Assembly: GCF_900143005.1 (NCBI RefSeq)
Contig: NZ_FRCS01000003.1
Location: forward strand, 124,001 to 188,000
DNA length: 64,000 bases
Source: Cryptosporangium aurantiacum
Lineage (GTDB): Bacteria > Actinomycetota > Actinomycetes > Mycobacteriales > Cryptosporangiaceae
Reading direction: 5' to 3'
Part shown: piece by piece, positions 1 through 9,108 of the stretch
Numbering within the stretch: position 1 is the stretch's first letter
Layout: the number at the start of each line of letters is the position of its first letter
Made by a program: the position numbers and the translations under genes
Notes under the pieces: model-generated
The model's database searches: none
Told to the model about the DNA's origin: nothing
Seen by the model: only the letters and a program-made list of their open reading frames with translations

Positions 1-886
1 CCGACTCGATCCGGAGCAGCACGTCGGCCAGGTCGTCCGGGCGGCTCGACGCGCCCCGGCGGAACAGCTCCGCGTAACCGCGCACGGTCGCGATCGGCGT
101 CCGGAGCTCGTGCGAAGCGTCCGCGACGAACCGCCGGAGCCGATCCTCCGAACGCCTCCGCGCCGCGAACGCCGCCTCGATCTGTCCGAGCATCGCGTTC
201 AGCGCACGCCCCAGCCTCCCGACCTCCGTCCGGGCGTCGGCGGTGGCCACCCGGGACGACAAGTCACCCGCGCCGATCGCCGCGGCGGTCGTCGCGATCT
301 CGTCGAGCGGACGCAGTGCCACGCGTACCGTCCGCAGCGAGAGCAAACCGAGCCCGAGCAGCACCGCGGCGCCGGTGATCAGCGCGGTGTTACGGACCCG
401 CGCGCTGAACTCGTCAGCGACGTCGGTGCGCATGCCGAGCACCAGGACGGTGTCCCGTCCGTCGACTCGGGTGGCCATCAGCCGCCAGTGCGAGCCTCGT
501 TCAGCCAGCCGGACGCCGTCTGGCCCGTCGGCCGGGCGCAGTTCGCCGGGCAACTCGTCACCCAGGTCCGGCCGAGGTCCGAACGCGACGGTGTCGAGGA
601 CCCGCCCCTCGGCGTCGCGCAACTGGTAGAACGACGGGAGGTCACCGGCCTCGGCCAGCCGCCGCCAAACCGGCCCGGCGCCCTCCCCCGGCACGAGGTG
701 CTCCAGCAGCCGGGCGTCGGTCTCCCCGGTGGCGCGGTCCGCCTCGCGGGCGACCGCGGCCAGAACGTCGTCGGTCCGATCACCGCGGAGGTCCTGCAGC
801 GCACCGAAGATCGCACCGACCATCACGAAGAGGCCCAGCGTCACCATCGTCATCACGGTGAGGACCAGGCGTGCCCGCAGCGACAT
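1..886 (-). CDS. Two-component sensor histidine kinase (C-terminus beyond window)
   Basis: Membrane sensor kinase that should phosphorylate the response regulator encoded just upstream. The visible 295 residues show an N-terminal membrane segment (about 7-28), an extracellular sensor loop, a second membrane segment (about 157-178), a HAMP linker and the start of the dimerisation domain with the phospho-acceptor motif ASHELRTP, His259. The ATP-binding domain lies outside the window, so the gene is partial only because of the window edge. The ATG overlaps the regulator's stop as TGATG, showing translational coupling. The ligand is unknown; the divergent MMPL exporter suggests an envelope or toxic-compound signal (inference). 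Confidence 0.93.
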   Translation of the reverse strand, partial: MSLRARLVLTVMTMVTLGLFVMVGAIFGALQDLRGDRTDDVLAAVAREADRATGETDARLLEHLVPGEGAGPVWRRLAEAGDLPSFYQLRDAEGRVLDTVAFGPRPDLGDELPGELRPADGPDGVRLAERGSHWRLMATRVDGRDTVLVLGMRTDVADEFSARVRNTALITGAAVLLGLGLLSLRTVRVALRPLDEIATTAAAIGAGDLSSRVATADARTEVGRLGRALNAMLGQIEAAFAARRRSEDRLRRFVADASHELRTPIATVRGYAELFRRGASSRPDDLADVLLRIES

Positions 887-1575
887 CAGGCGCCCGGAAT
901 CCGCACCACGTAGCCGACCCTCGGCACCGTATGGATCAGCGGCGGGTCGAAGGCGTCGACCTTGCGACGAAGGTAGGAGATGTACGTCTGCACGTTGGCG
1001 TCGTTGCCGCCGAAGTCGTACTCCCAGACGTGCTCCCGGATCTGGCCCTTGGACAGCACCCGACCGGCGTTCGCGACCAGCAGGTGCAGCAGCCGGAACT
1101 CGGTCGGGGTCAGGTCGATCACCCGGCCCTGGCGACGCACGACGTGGGCGCCGTCGTCGATCTCCAGGTCGGCGAAGGTCAGGACGGCGTCGCTCCGGAC
1201 CTGCTGCGCGCGGCGGAGCACCGCCCGGATCCGCGCCACGAGTTCTTCGATGCTGAACGGCTTCGTGACGTAGTCGTCGCCGCCGACGGTCAGCCCGTTG
1301 ACCTTGTCCTCGGTCGCGTCCCGTGCGGTCAGGAAGACCACCGGCGCGCTACACCCGCGCCGCCTCAGCTGACGACACACCTCGATGCCGGAGAAGTCCG
1401 GCAGGACGACGTCGAGCACGATGAGGTGCGGATCGAAGCCGCCGACCGCGGCGACCGCGTCACGCCCGCTGTAGGCGACCTCGGTGCGGAAGCTCTCGTA
1501 GCGCAACGCCGTCGCCACCAGATCGGCGAGATAACGTTCGTCGTCCACGACCAGGATGCGAGGGCCTGTCTTCAC
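886..1575 (-). CDS. OmpR-family response regulator
   Basis: DNA-binding response regulator of 229 residues. It has an N-terminal receiver domain with the acidic pair D11/D12, phospho-acceptor D55 and conserved K105, followed by a C-terminal winged-helix domain ending in GYVVRIPGA. I chose the GTG at 1575 because it puts the receiver strand (RILVVDDE) at the expected distance from the N-terminus. An upstream extension to 1719 is possible but would run into the divergent MMPL gene. It forms an operon with the sensor kinase and is divergent from the MMPL gene 111 bp away, which is its likely target (inference). Confidence 0.93.
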   Translation of the reverse strand: MKTGPRILVVDDERYLADLVATALRYESFRTEVAYSGRDAVAAVGGFDPHLIVLDVVLPDFSGIEVCRQLRRRGCSAPVVFLTARDATEDKVNGLTVGGDDYVTKPFSIEELVARIRAVLRRAQQVRSDAVLTFADLEIDDGAHVVRRQGRVIDLTPTEFRLLHLLVANAGRVLSKGQIREHVWEYDFGGNDANVQTYISYLRRKVDAFDPPLIHTVPRVGYVVRIPGA

Positions 1576-1686
1576 GTCCTCAGTCTGGCCGCCACCGACC
1601 AGTTTGACCGTCGAGCCCCCAGGTCCACAGAGTTTCCCCAGAGCGGTCCCAGAGCGGTTGAAGAGCCGGCTGGTCCGCTGGTGGAC

Positions 1687-3813
1687 ATGGAAGCTTTCTC
1701 GAGATTCGTGCTGGGACACCGGCGCCTGATGACCGCGACGATCGTGCTGCTCCTCGCGGTCGGTGGAGCGTCGATCGCGCTCGTCCTTCCGTCCGTTTCG
1801 GAGCGGAACGAGTACCCGGGGCTGGACAGTTACCGGGCCAACCAGAAGATCGAGCAGGTGGCCGCCGCCGGCGGGTACGAACGACCGCTGGTCCCGGTGG
1901 TGACGCTGGCCGGCGACACGACCGTCGACTCCCCCGGCGTCCGCGCCGCACTCGGCGCGGCGTTCGACCGTGCCGCGGCCCTCGCCGACGGTCGCTCCGT
2001 CTCCTACGCCGATGCGGGCGATCCGGGCTTCGTCGGCGCCGACGGCCGGGTGACGTTCGGGCTCGTCTACCCACCGACCGCCGAGGTGGGCGGTCTACCG
2101 GGGAGCGCGCTCGGCGAAGGCGCCCTGATCCACGAGGCGCTCACCTCCGCGATGGCTGCGGAGCTGCCGCCGGGCAGTCGCGTGCAGGTCACCGGGCTCG
2201 ACTCGCTCGCAACCGGCACCGACGCCGGTGGGCTGAACGTCCCGATCAAGCTGGCGATCACGATCGTCGCGGCGCTGGCCGTGCTGCTGTGGATCTTCCG
2301 GTCCTCGCTCGCCCTCGTGCCGCTCCTCGTCGCGTTCGTGGCCGTTCCGATCTCGTTCCTCGGCCTGCTCGTCGTGAGCCCGTTCGTAACGATCCACGAG
2401 ACCACGGTGATCATGCTGCCGCTGTTCGGCATCGGCATCGCGATCGATTACGCGTTGATCCTCGTGACCCGGTGGCGGGAGGAACGTGCCCGCGGGAACG
2501 ACGACGCCGAAGCGGTGCACCGCGCCATGGGCACCGCCGGGCACGCCGTCGTCTTCAGCAGCCTCGCGGTGGCGTTCGGCCTGGTGACTATGCTCGTGCT
2601 CCCGATTCCGCTGCTCCGCAGCCTCGGCATCGGCGGCATGCTGGTCACGGCGTCCAGTGCGCTGGTGACGCTGGTGCTGCTCCCGGTTCTGCTCGAGCGG
2701 TACGGCCGTCGGCTGCGGCGCAGGCAGGGCCTGGACGAGCGGGAGGAAGCCGCGAGCCGGACCTGGACCGGCTGGGCTCGGCTGGCCGTTCGGTTCCGCC
2801 GGCCCGCCGCGCTGGTGACCGCCGCGTTCCTGGGCGGTCTGTGCCTGGTCGCCACCACGATCAACCTCAACGTCCCGACCACCGACCACCTCCGTACGTC
2901 GGGGCCCGGCCACGACGCCCTGCTCACCTTGGACCGGGCCGGCGTGCCGCGCGGCGTCCTGACGTCGTTCGAGGTGTATGTCCCACCCGGACAGAACACC
3001 GCGACGGTGGCCGACTCGATCACGGACCTCGCCGACATCCACGCCGTCGCCGCCTCCCCCGCCGATCCGTCGCTCCTCACCGTCCTCCCGGTTCACGAAG
3101 GTGGCGATCCGGCCGGTCGGGTGACGATCTCGCAGGTGGTGGCGGCCGTTCCGGACGATGTGCTGGTCGGCGGGAACATCACCCAGCAGGTCGAGTACCT
3201 GGACGCGACCTACGCGATGATCCCGTGGATGCTGGCGCTGGTCGCGCTGGTGACGTTCGTCGTGCTGGCGCGGGCGTTCCGCTCGCTGCTCATCCCGATC
3301 AAGGCGATCGTGCTGAACCTGCTGTCGCTGGGTGCGGTCCTCGGCGCGATGGTCGTCCTGTGGCAGTGGGGCTGGGGCACCGAGGCTCTCCTCGGCATCC
3401 GACCGGACGGTTCGATCGGTTCGTTCGTCCCGGTGACGATCTTCGCGTTCCTCTACGGGCTGTCGATGGACTACGAGGTCTTCATCCTGTCCCGGATGCG
3501 GGAGGAGTACGACCGGACCGGCTCCACCGGGCGCGCCGTGATCAACGGCGTGGGACGCACCGGACGCCTGGTGACCGCGGCCGCGTTGATCCTGTTCTTC
3601 TCGTTCGCCTCGATGGCCATGGGCGGCGAGCTCGACGTGTCGGTGTTCGCCACCGGCCTCGCGCTCGGCATCCTGATCGACGCCACGCTGATCCGGTCGG
3701 TGCTGGTGCCGGCGACCGTGGCGATGATGGGCCGGTGGAACTGGTGGCTGCCGGCCTGGGCCGCCCGGATCCTCCGGGTGCCGCCGTCCCCGCTGGCCCC
3801 GGACCGGCCGTGA
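1687..3813 (+). CDS. MMPL-family (RND superfamily) membrane transporter
   Basis: A 708-residue inner-membrane transporter of the MMPL family, which exports lipids or hydrophobic compounds using the proton gradient. It has the duplicated RND layout: a first membrane helix (about 15-35), a soluble loop to about 175, a block of helices, then a second loop and a second helix block near the C-terminus. Polar residues sit inside helices (IAIDYALIL in the first half, GLSMDYEVFILSRMREE in the second), as expected for proton relay. ATG 1687 starts MEAFSRFVLGHRR; an in-frame GTG two codons earlier is an alternative. It is divergent from the two-component genes, the likely regulators. Confidence 0.92.
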   Translation: MEAFSRFVLGHRRLMTATIVLLLAVGGASIALVLPSVSERNEYPGLDSYRANQKIEQVAAAGGYERPLVPVVTLAGDTTVDSPGVRAALGAAFDRAAALADGRSVSYADAGDPGFVGADGRVTFGLVYPPTAEVGGLPGSALGEGALIHEALTSAMAAELPPGSRVQVTGLDSLATGTDAGGLNVPIKLAITIVAALAVLLWIFRSSLALVPLLVAFVAVPISFLGLLVVSPFVTIHETTVIMLPLFGIGIAIDYALILVTRWREERARGNDDAEAVHRAMGTAGHAVVFSSLAVAFGLVTMLVLPIPLLRSLGIGGMLVTASSALVTLVLLPVLLERYGRRLRRRQGLDEREEAASRTWTGWARLAVRFRRPAALVTAAFLGGLCLVATTINLNVPTTDHLRTSGPGHDALLTLDRAGVPRGVLTSFEVYVPPGQNTATVADSITDLADIHAVAASPADPSLLTVLPVHEGGDPAGRVTISQVVAAVPDDVLVGGNITQQVEYLDATYAMIPWMLALVALVTFVVLARAFRSLLIPIKAIVLNLLSLGAVLGAMVVLWQWGWGTEALLGIRPDGSIGSFVPVTIFAFLYGLSMDYEVFILSRMREEYDRTGSTGRAVINGVGRTGRLVTAAALILFFSFASMAMGGELDVSVFATGLALGILIDATLIRSVLVPATVAMMGRWNWWLPAWAARILRVPPSPLAPDRP

Positions 3814-3929
3814 GCAAATCAGAGCGAATTCGCGCAATCCGGTTGCTGTAGCCGCCGGGGATGGGCCAGGCTGGCCCACCTCGGCGGGGCGCTGAGCCCG
3901 AGTGTTTGTCGGCGACCGGAGGTACGACG

Positions 3930-4358
3930 ATGTCCTCGAGTCCTTTACGACGCAGCCGCGGGGTGGGCCGGCGGGCCGTGCTCACGCTTGCCGTGCTCGC
4001 CTCGGCGGTGCTCACGGGCGCCTTCGCGTCGGCCTCGCCGGCACAGGCGGACTCGTTCGCCGGCTGCATTTACCCGCGGGTCTGCTTCTACCGGACCACG
4101 AGCGACTACTTCGCCAGCAGGCCCTCGGCGGCCTACCAGGACAAGACGAACTACTTCCAGACCTTGGGCTCGCGGAGCCGGGGAGCCCTGGTCGTCTACA
4201 ACACCCGCAACGACGACGTCGCGCTGCTCAAGTTCGGCGAGTTCGTGGCCTGCCTACCGACGAATCGTGGGTGGAGCCACGATCTCAACCCCATGGGCAC
4301 CGTGACCGCGATCCGGATCATCGACGCGCCGACGTGTGCGGGGTACTACCAGCTGTAG
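3930..4358 (+). CDS. Small secreted protein, possibly peptidase-inhibitor I36/crystallin-like
   Basis: A 142-residue exported protein. The ATG at 3930 follows a good ribosome-binding site (ACCGGAGGT, 3915-3923). Residues 1-45 form a Sec signal peptide: Arg-rich start, hydrophobic core, cleavage near SPAQA-DS. The mature part begins with CIYPRVCFYR, has four cysteines that could form two disulfides, and is rich in Tyr, Asn and Phe. The CxxxxxCF(Y/W) start resembles small actinobacterial secreted proteins labelled peptidase inhibitor I36, but I cannot confirm the fold. It stands alone between the exporter and a pseudogene. Confidence 0.8.
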   Translation: MSSSPLRRSRGVGRRAVLTLAVLASAVLTGAFASASPAQADSFAGCIYPRVCFYRTTSDYFASRPSAAYQDKTNYFQTLGSRSRGALVVYNTRNDDVALLKFGEFVACLPTNRGWSHDLNPMGTVTAIRIIDAPTCAGYYQL

Positions 4359-4359
4359 G

Positions 4360-4985
4360 CCGGATCAGAACCTTGAGCGCGTCGCGCTGGTCCATCGCCC
4401 GGTAGCCTCGGATGTCTCCTCGATGCTGACCATGTGGTCGAAGACCTTGCCGGGCTCGACGGTCCCGTCGAGGACGGCCGGGAGCAGGGTCTCGAGGTAG
4501 GCGCGCACCCGGGCCGGTCCGCCGGTGAGCGTGATGTTGTGGCGGAAGAGGCTGCCGAACCCGACGGGGGCGTTCTCGTACTGGGGACGCCGACCCGGCT
4601 GATGATGCCGCCCGGCCGGACGACGCCGAGGGCTTGATCGTAGGCGGGGCGGTGGCCGACGGCTTCGATGACGACGTGGGTGCCCTCGCCGCCGGTCAGC
4701 TCGCGGCCCTGCTCGATGCCTTCCTCGCCGCGCTCGGCGACGACGTCGGTGGCGCCGAACTTCGCGGCCGAGGTCGGTGCGGGTCTTGTGCCTGCCCATG
4801 AGGATGATCCGCTCGGCGCCGAGTTGCTTGGCCGAGAGCACCGCGAGGAGACCGACCGCGCCGTCGGCGAACGGCACGCGGACTGCCTCGGCCTGCCCAC
4901 CGCCGATGCCGCCGGCGGCCCAGAAACCGCCGTGGCGGCAGGAAGTGTGCAGGCCCTCGCGGTACCCCCTCGGCGCGGGCCCAGT
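4360..4985 (-). pseudogene. Decayed zinc-type alcohol dehydrogenase
   Basis: Remnant of a zinc-dependent medium-chain alcohol dehydrogenase. Family pieces occur in order but in changing frames: GLHTSCRHGGFW and GGQAEAVRVPFADG (4880-4965), directly fused to AVGLLAVLSAKQLGAERI; then in another frame FGATDVVAERGEEGIEQ and GTHVVIEAVGHRP; then back to YENAPVGFGSLFRHNITLTG and PVGFG...KVFDHMVSIEET; and in a third frame YRAMDQRDALKVLI at the end. The N-terminal GroES-like catalytic half and the segment between the cofactor domains are missing. At least three frameshifts plus deletions make it non-functional. It sits head to head with the XRE regulator at 5042, which may once have controlled it. Confidence 0.85.
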
Positions 4986-5041
4986 CTTCGGGGGTACTGA
5001 CAGACCCTCCCTCCTTCTCAAAGGCGGCCTAGCCTGGAGTT

Positions 5042-5917
5042 ATGGGCCAGATCGACCACCGCGCCGAGATTCGCGAGTTCCTGTCTTCGCGGCGGGCGCG
5101 ACTCACCCCCGAGCAGGCGGGGCTGCCTGCCTACGGCGGACACCGGCGCGTCAAGGGGCTCCGCCGGGAAGAGGTCGCGCTGCTCGCCGGGGTCTCCATC
5201 GACTACTACGTCCGCATGGAGCGCGGGAACCTCGCCGGTGCCTCCGAGAGCGTGCTCGATGCCATCGCCAGGGCACTGCAGCTCGACGACGCCGAGCGCG
5301 ATCACCTCTTCGCGCTGGCCCGGGCGGCGGGCCCGGCATCGCGTCCCCGCCGCGCTACGCCGTCCGGCGTCCGCCCCGTCATCCAGCAGGTCCTCGATGC
5401 GATCGGCGACGCGCCCGCCTGGGTGCGCAACGGCCGCCACGACATCGTCGCGATGAATCGCCTCGCCCGAGCCCTCTACGCCCCCGTGCTCGCCGATCCA
5501 CGCCGGCCGGCCAACACCGCACGGTTCGTCTACCTCGACCCGGCCGCCCGCGACTTTTTCGTCGACTGGGACCGCATCGCCAACGACGCCGCCGCGATGC
5601 TCCGGCTCGAAGCCGGCCAGAACCCGCACGACCGCGCGCTGATCGAACTGATCGGCGAGCTCTCCACCCAGAGCGAGGTCTTCCGCACGCGCTGGGCGTC
5701 CCACGACGTGCGGTACCACCGCAGTGGCCAGAAACGGCTCCGCCACCCGATCGTGGGGCAGCTCGACCTGGACTTCGAGTCGATGGAACTGCCGTCCGAA
5801 CCCGGACTATGCCTGAACGTCTACACCGCCGCCGCCGGCACACCCGCGGCCGACGGCCTGAAGCTGCTCGCCAGCTGGGCCGCCACTCGAGACCTCACGA
5901 TCGCAGAGGACGTTTGA
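5042..5917 (+). CDS. XRE-family regulator with MmyB-like ligand-binding domain
   Basis: A 291-residue transcription regulator. Residues about 10-80 form a lambda-repressor-type helix-turn-helix (GLRREEVALLAGVSIDYYVRMERG). The remainder matches the MmyB-like domain (HDIVAMNRLARALY, FVYLDPAARDFFVDWDRIAND, VRYHRSGQKRLRHPIVGQLDL), thought to bind a fatty-acyl-like ligand. It overlaps the aldo-keto reductase start by one base (TGATG at 5915-5919) and so probably controls that gene. This arrangement of MmyB-type regulators with adjacent oxidoreductases is common in actinomycetes. Confidence 0.92.
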   Translation: MGQIDHRAEIREFLSSRRARLTPEQAGLPAYGGHRRVKGLRREEVALLAGVSIDYYVRMERGNLAGASESVLDAIARALQLDDAERDHLFALARAAGPASRPRRATPSGVRPVIQQVLDAIGDAPAWVRNGRHDIVAMNRLARALYAPVLADPRRPANTARFVYLDPAARDFFVDWDRIANDAAAMLRLEAGQNPHDRALIELIGELSTQSEVFRTRWASHDVRYHRSGQKRLRHPIVGQLDLDFESMELPSEPGLCLNVYTAAAGTPAADGLKLLASWAATRDLTIAEDV

Positions 5918-6795
5918 TGCACACCCTCACGCTCAACAACGGCGTTCCGATGCCGGCCCTCGGCCTGGGCGTCTTCCAGACTCCGCCGGACGAGACCCGC
6001 GCCGCGGTCACAGCGGCTCTGAGCACCGGCTACCGGCACATCGACACCGCCGCCGCGTACGGCAACGAACGCCAGGTCGGCGAGGCGATCCGCGAGTCCG
6101 GACTCCCCCGTCACGAGGTCTTCCTCGAGACCAAGATCTGGATCAGCGACTACGGCTACGACCAGACCCTGCACGGGTTCGAGAAGAGCGCTCGCAAACT
6201 CGGCGTCGACCAGATCGACCTGCTCATCCTCCACCAGGCCCTCCCGTCGGGCTTCGACAAGACCCGCGAGGCCTACCGCGCCCTCGAAACGCTGCTCGCC
6301 GACGGCAAGGTCCGCGCCATCGGCGTCAGCAACTTCATGGTCGACCACCTGGTGGCGCTGCTCGACGAAGCGAGCACGGTCCCGGCGGTCAATCAGATCG
6401 AGGTCCACCCGTACTTCGCCCAGCGCGAAGTGCAGAAGTTCGACGCCGAGCACGGCATCCTCACCCAGGCCTGGGCACCGATCGGCGGCATCACCTTCTA
6501 CCGCGACAGCGGCCACACCAGCACCCTCGACGACCCGGTGATCGGCCGGATCGCCGCCGCGCACGGCAAGACGCCCGCGCAAGTCATGTTGCGCTGGGGG
6601 CTGCAGCAGGGCCGCTCGGTGATCCCGAAGTCCGTCCGCCCGGAGCGCATCGCCGAGAACTTCGCGGTGTTCGACTTCGAGCTCACCGACGCCGACCTCG
6701 CCGCGATCGACGCACTCGACACCGGAAAGCGCGGCGGACCGGAGCCGGCCGACGTCACGCTCGCGACCTTCGGGAGGCCGATCCCGGAGAACTGA
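5917..6795 (+). CDS. Aldo/keto reductase
   Basis: A 292-residue NADPH-dependent oxidoreductase of the AKR superfamily, soluble (beta/alpha)8 barrel. The catalytic tetrad is intact: D43 (YRHIDTA), Y48 (AAAYGNE), K73 (ETKIW) and H106 (LLILHQ). The C-terminal cofactor motif IPKSVRPERIAEN is present. Length is normal and the N-terminus (LNNGVPMPALGLGVFQ) is typical of 2,5-diketo-gluconate reductase-like members. Translationally coupled to the MmyB-type regulator upstream. The substrate cannot be inferred; detoxification of reactive aldehydes is the usual role. Confidence 0.95.
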   Translation: MHTLTLNNGVPMPALGLGVFQTPPDETRAAVTAALSTGYRHIDTAAAYGNERQVGEAIRESGLPRHEVFLETKIWISDYGYDQTLHGFEKSARKLGVDQIDLLILHQALPSGFDKTREAYRALETLLADGKVRAIGVSNFMVDHLVALLDEASTVPAVNQIEVHPYFAQREVQKFDAEHGILTQAWAPIGGITFYRDSGHTSTLDDPVIGRIAAAHGKTPAQVMLRWGLQQGRSVIPKSVRPERIAENFAVFDFELTDADLAAIDALDTGKRGGPEPADVTLATFGRPIPEN

Positions 6796-6805
6796 GCGCC
6801 ACGAT

Positions 6806-6840
6806 CGGCGGGACGCGGGCCGGCGGCCCGCGTCCCGCCG
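6806..6840. terminator. Perfect 16-bp hairpin, bidirectional terminator
   Basis: Arms at 6806-6821 and 6825-6840 are perfectly complementary over 16 bp, all but two pairs G-C, with the three-base loop GGC. It lies exactly between the convergent ends of the aldo-keto reductase and the liv operon. There is no T-tract, as is usual in high-GC actinomycetes. Confidence 0.85.
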
Positions 6841-6845
6841 GTCTG

Positions 6846-8078
6846 TCAGCTCCCGGCGAGCGCCTCGGCGAACTGACCCTGGAACGCGTCCTGGACGATC
6901 GTCGCGCCACCGGGCACGTCGGCCGGGCGATAGATGAAGCTGTACAGGCTGGGCGACCGGCCCAGCGTGAAGCCGTCGATCGGCACCAGCAGCCCACCAG
7001 TGTCGATCTTCTTCAGCCCGTTGAACGCGTCGAGCACGCCCTGCCGGGTCAGGTCACCCTTCTCGCAGGCCGCGTCGAGCACCTGCTTCATGACCTCCCC
7101 CATGCCGTAGCCGAAGATCACGCCGGCGCTGGCGCTCTTCTCCTTGGGGTAGGCCTTGGTGTACTGCTCGTAGAGATCGGGGTGAGCCTCGAAGGTGGAC
7201 GTCTGCGCCGCCACGTAGAGGTGCGACTTCAGCCAGGGGGCGGTCGGCCCGGCGAGCAGCCCCGGCGCGAACACCGGCGCGCTGGAGACGATCGGCACGT
7301 CGAGGCCCTGGGCCTGGGACGCCGCCGCGACGGACGCGAGCTGGGGCGGCGCGACGGTCAGCGCGATCGCGTCGACGCCGCGGGCCTTGAACTGGCTGAC
7401 CTGGGCGCTCATGTCCTGGTCAGTGGGCTTGATCTGGGCTTCGACGACCTGCAGCTTCTTCGCCTTGGCGACGTGGCGGGTGCCCTCCAGGCCGGTCTCG
7501 CCGTACTCGCCCTCGAAGTAGATGTGGCCGACCGTGTCACCCTCCTTCAGCATCTTCTGCCGGAAGAGGTAGTCGAGGCCGTTGGACATCTCGACGTCGT
7601 AGGTCGGGCCGAGCACCGCGGTGCCGGGGATGTCGGTGAGCACCTCACCCAGCGCGGACGGGAAGTTCACGATCTTGTCGGCCACGAAGTCCTTGGCCAG
7701 CGCCGCGTTGATCGGGGAGCCGATCGTCTGCTGCATGGCCAGGACGTCCGACTTCATCGAGCTGTAGAGCTGGACGCCCTGCTGGGGCACGTACTGGGTG
7801 TCCTGCACGTCGAGCTTCACCGTGTACTTGTCGCAGACCTTCGCGGTCTTCCAGTACAGCGAGTTGCCGTTGGTCATGTCCTTGCCGATCGAGGCGAAGA
7901 CGCCGGTCAGGTCGGTGAGCACACCGAGCGTGATCGTGTCGCCCTCGACGCCGACGTCGGTGGCGACGTCCCCGGACCCTCCGTCCGAGCCGTTCTCGGC
8001 CTTACTGCTGCACCCGGTCACGATCATCGAGAGCGCGGCCGCGATCGCCGCTACCCGGATCAACGCTGGTGTTCTCAT
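6846..8078 (-). CDS. livK: Branched-chain amino-acid type ABC transporter, substrate-binding lipoprotein
   Basis: Periplasmic-binding-protein type 1 lipoprotein of 410 residues, the receptor of the liv transporter. ATG 8078 gives a lipoprotein signal with lipobox VTGC at about residue 23, then a Ser/Gly linker and the fold start ITLGVLTDLTGVFASIGKDM. It is the last gene of the operon and starts 77 bp inside the end of livM in another frame, with AAGGGG upstream as ribosome-binding site. Family members bind leucine-like amino acids, urea, short amides or aromatic acids. The ligand here is not determined, so the liv name marks the family only. Confidence 0.93.
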   Translation of the reverse strand: MRTPALIRVAAIAAALSMIVTGCSSKAENGSDGGSGDVATDVGVEGDTITLGVLTDLTGVFASIGKDMTNGNSLYWKTAKVCDKYTVKLDVQDTQYVPQQGVQLYSSMKSDVLAMQQTIGSPINAALAKDFVADKIVNFPSALGEVLTDIPGTAVLGPTYDVEMSNGLDYLFRQKMLKEGDTVGHIYFEGEYGETGLEGTRHVAKAKKLQVVEAQIKPTDQDMSAQVSQFKARGVDAIALTVAPPQLASVAAASQAQGLDVPIVSSAPVFAPGLLAGPTAPWLKSHLYVAAQTSTFEAHPDLYEQYTKAYPKEKSASAGVIFGYGMGEVMKQVLDAACEKGDLTRQGVLDAFNGLKKIDTGGLLVPIDGFTLGRSPSLYSFIYRPADVPGGATIVQDAFQGQFAEALAGS

Positions 8079-9108
8079 CAGGTGTGCCCCTTCGCACGTG
8101 AGCGGTACGGAATCGGAAGCGGCGGGCGAGTCCGGCCAGGCCCGCCGGCTGGAACAGGACGACCAGGACGATCGCGAGTCCGTAGAGGTAGCGAGCGGCC
8201 TCTCCGGCAGCCAGACCGTCCCCACCGGCGCCGGTGACCAGCGGCAGTTCGTCCGCATAACGCTGGAGAACCAGTGGCAGAGCGGTCACGAACGCAGCGC
8301 CGAGAACCGCGCCACCCAGCGACCCGAGGCCGCCCAGGATGACCATCGCGAGGTATTGGATGGAGACGAAGAGTCCGAAGGACTCGGGTGCGACGCTGCC
8401 GATCGACAGCGCGTACAGAACGCCGGAGAGCCCGGCGAAGGCGGAGCTGACCAGGAAGACCCCGGCCTTGTAACGCTGGACGTTGACGCCCATGACCGAC
8501 GCGGCGATCTCGCTGTCGCGGACGGCCTGCAGCGCGGTGCCGGGGCGGCTGCGGACGAGGTTGCGGGCGAACAGAAAGGCGCCGAGGAGCAACGCGAGGC
8601 CGAGGTACCAGAGGCGTTCGGACTCAGCGAACGGGACGCCGAGCAGGACCACCCGCGGGGTGTCCGCGAACGGAAAGCCGAACAGCGAGAAGTCCGGCAC
8701 CGAACGTCCGTTGAAGCCGCCGGTCACCGACGTCCAGCTGTTGAGGACGTGCTGGCCTCCGAACACCAGCGCCAGCGACGCGACACCGAGGTAGATGCCC
8801 CGGAGACGGGCGGCCAGCGGGCTGAACGCCAGCCCGGCGAGCCCGGCCAGGCCGACGGCGATGAGCATCGCGAGCGCCGGTGGCCAGCCGAGGCTGTCGG
8901 CGAAATACGTGTAGCCGATCGCGCCGACCGCCAGGAAGAACGAGTGCGCGAGCGACAGCTGACCGGTGGTCCCCAGCAGCAGGTTGAGCCCGAGCGCACC
9001 GATCGCGGCGCCGCAGATCGCGAAACCGGTCCGGAGCCAGAACTCGTCCACGTAGAACGGGAGGATCAGCAGCGCGATCGCCGGCAGGATCCAGCGCAGC
9101 CTAGACAC
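8002..9108 (-). CDS. livM: Branched-chain amino-acid type ABC transporter permease LivM
   Basis: Second permease, 368 residues, with about nine to ten membrane helices. The family motif GLNLLLGTTGQLSLAHSFFL is near residues 40-60, and the loop coupling to the ATPases lies after helix 6. The GTG at 9108 overlaps the end of livH by 8 bp. The C-terminal 25 residues are hydrophilic, run past the last helix and overlap livK; this tail may be a chance extension of the frame. Works as heterodimer with LivH. Confidence 0.93.
   Translation of the reverse strand: MSRLRWILPAIALLILPFYVDEFWLRTGFAICGAAIGALGLNLLLGTTGQLSLAHSFFLAVGAIGYTYFADSLGWPPALAMLIAVGLAGLAGLAFSPLAARLRGIYLGVASLALVFGGQHVLNSWTSVTGGFNGRSVPDFSLFGFPFADTPRVVLLGVPFAESERLWYLGLALLLGAFLFARNLVRSRPGTALQAVRDSEIAASVMGVNVQRYKAGVFLVSSAFAGLSGVLYALSIGSVAPESFGLFVSIQYLAMVILGGLGSLGGAVLGAAFVTALPLVLQRYADELPLVTGAGGDGLAAGEAARYLYGLAIVLVVLFQPAGLAGLARRFRFRTAHVRRGTPDENTSVDPGSGDRGRALDDRDRVQQ

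Noticed and set aside
2095-3879. Long minus-strand open frame opposite the MMPL gene
   Set aside because: Composition is Arg/His/Asp-rich without any domain; it is a GC-bias shadow of the transporter.
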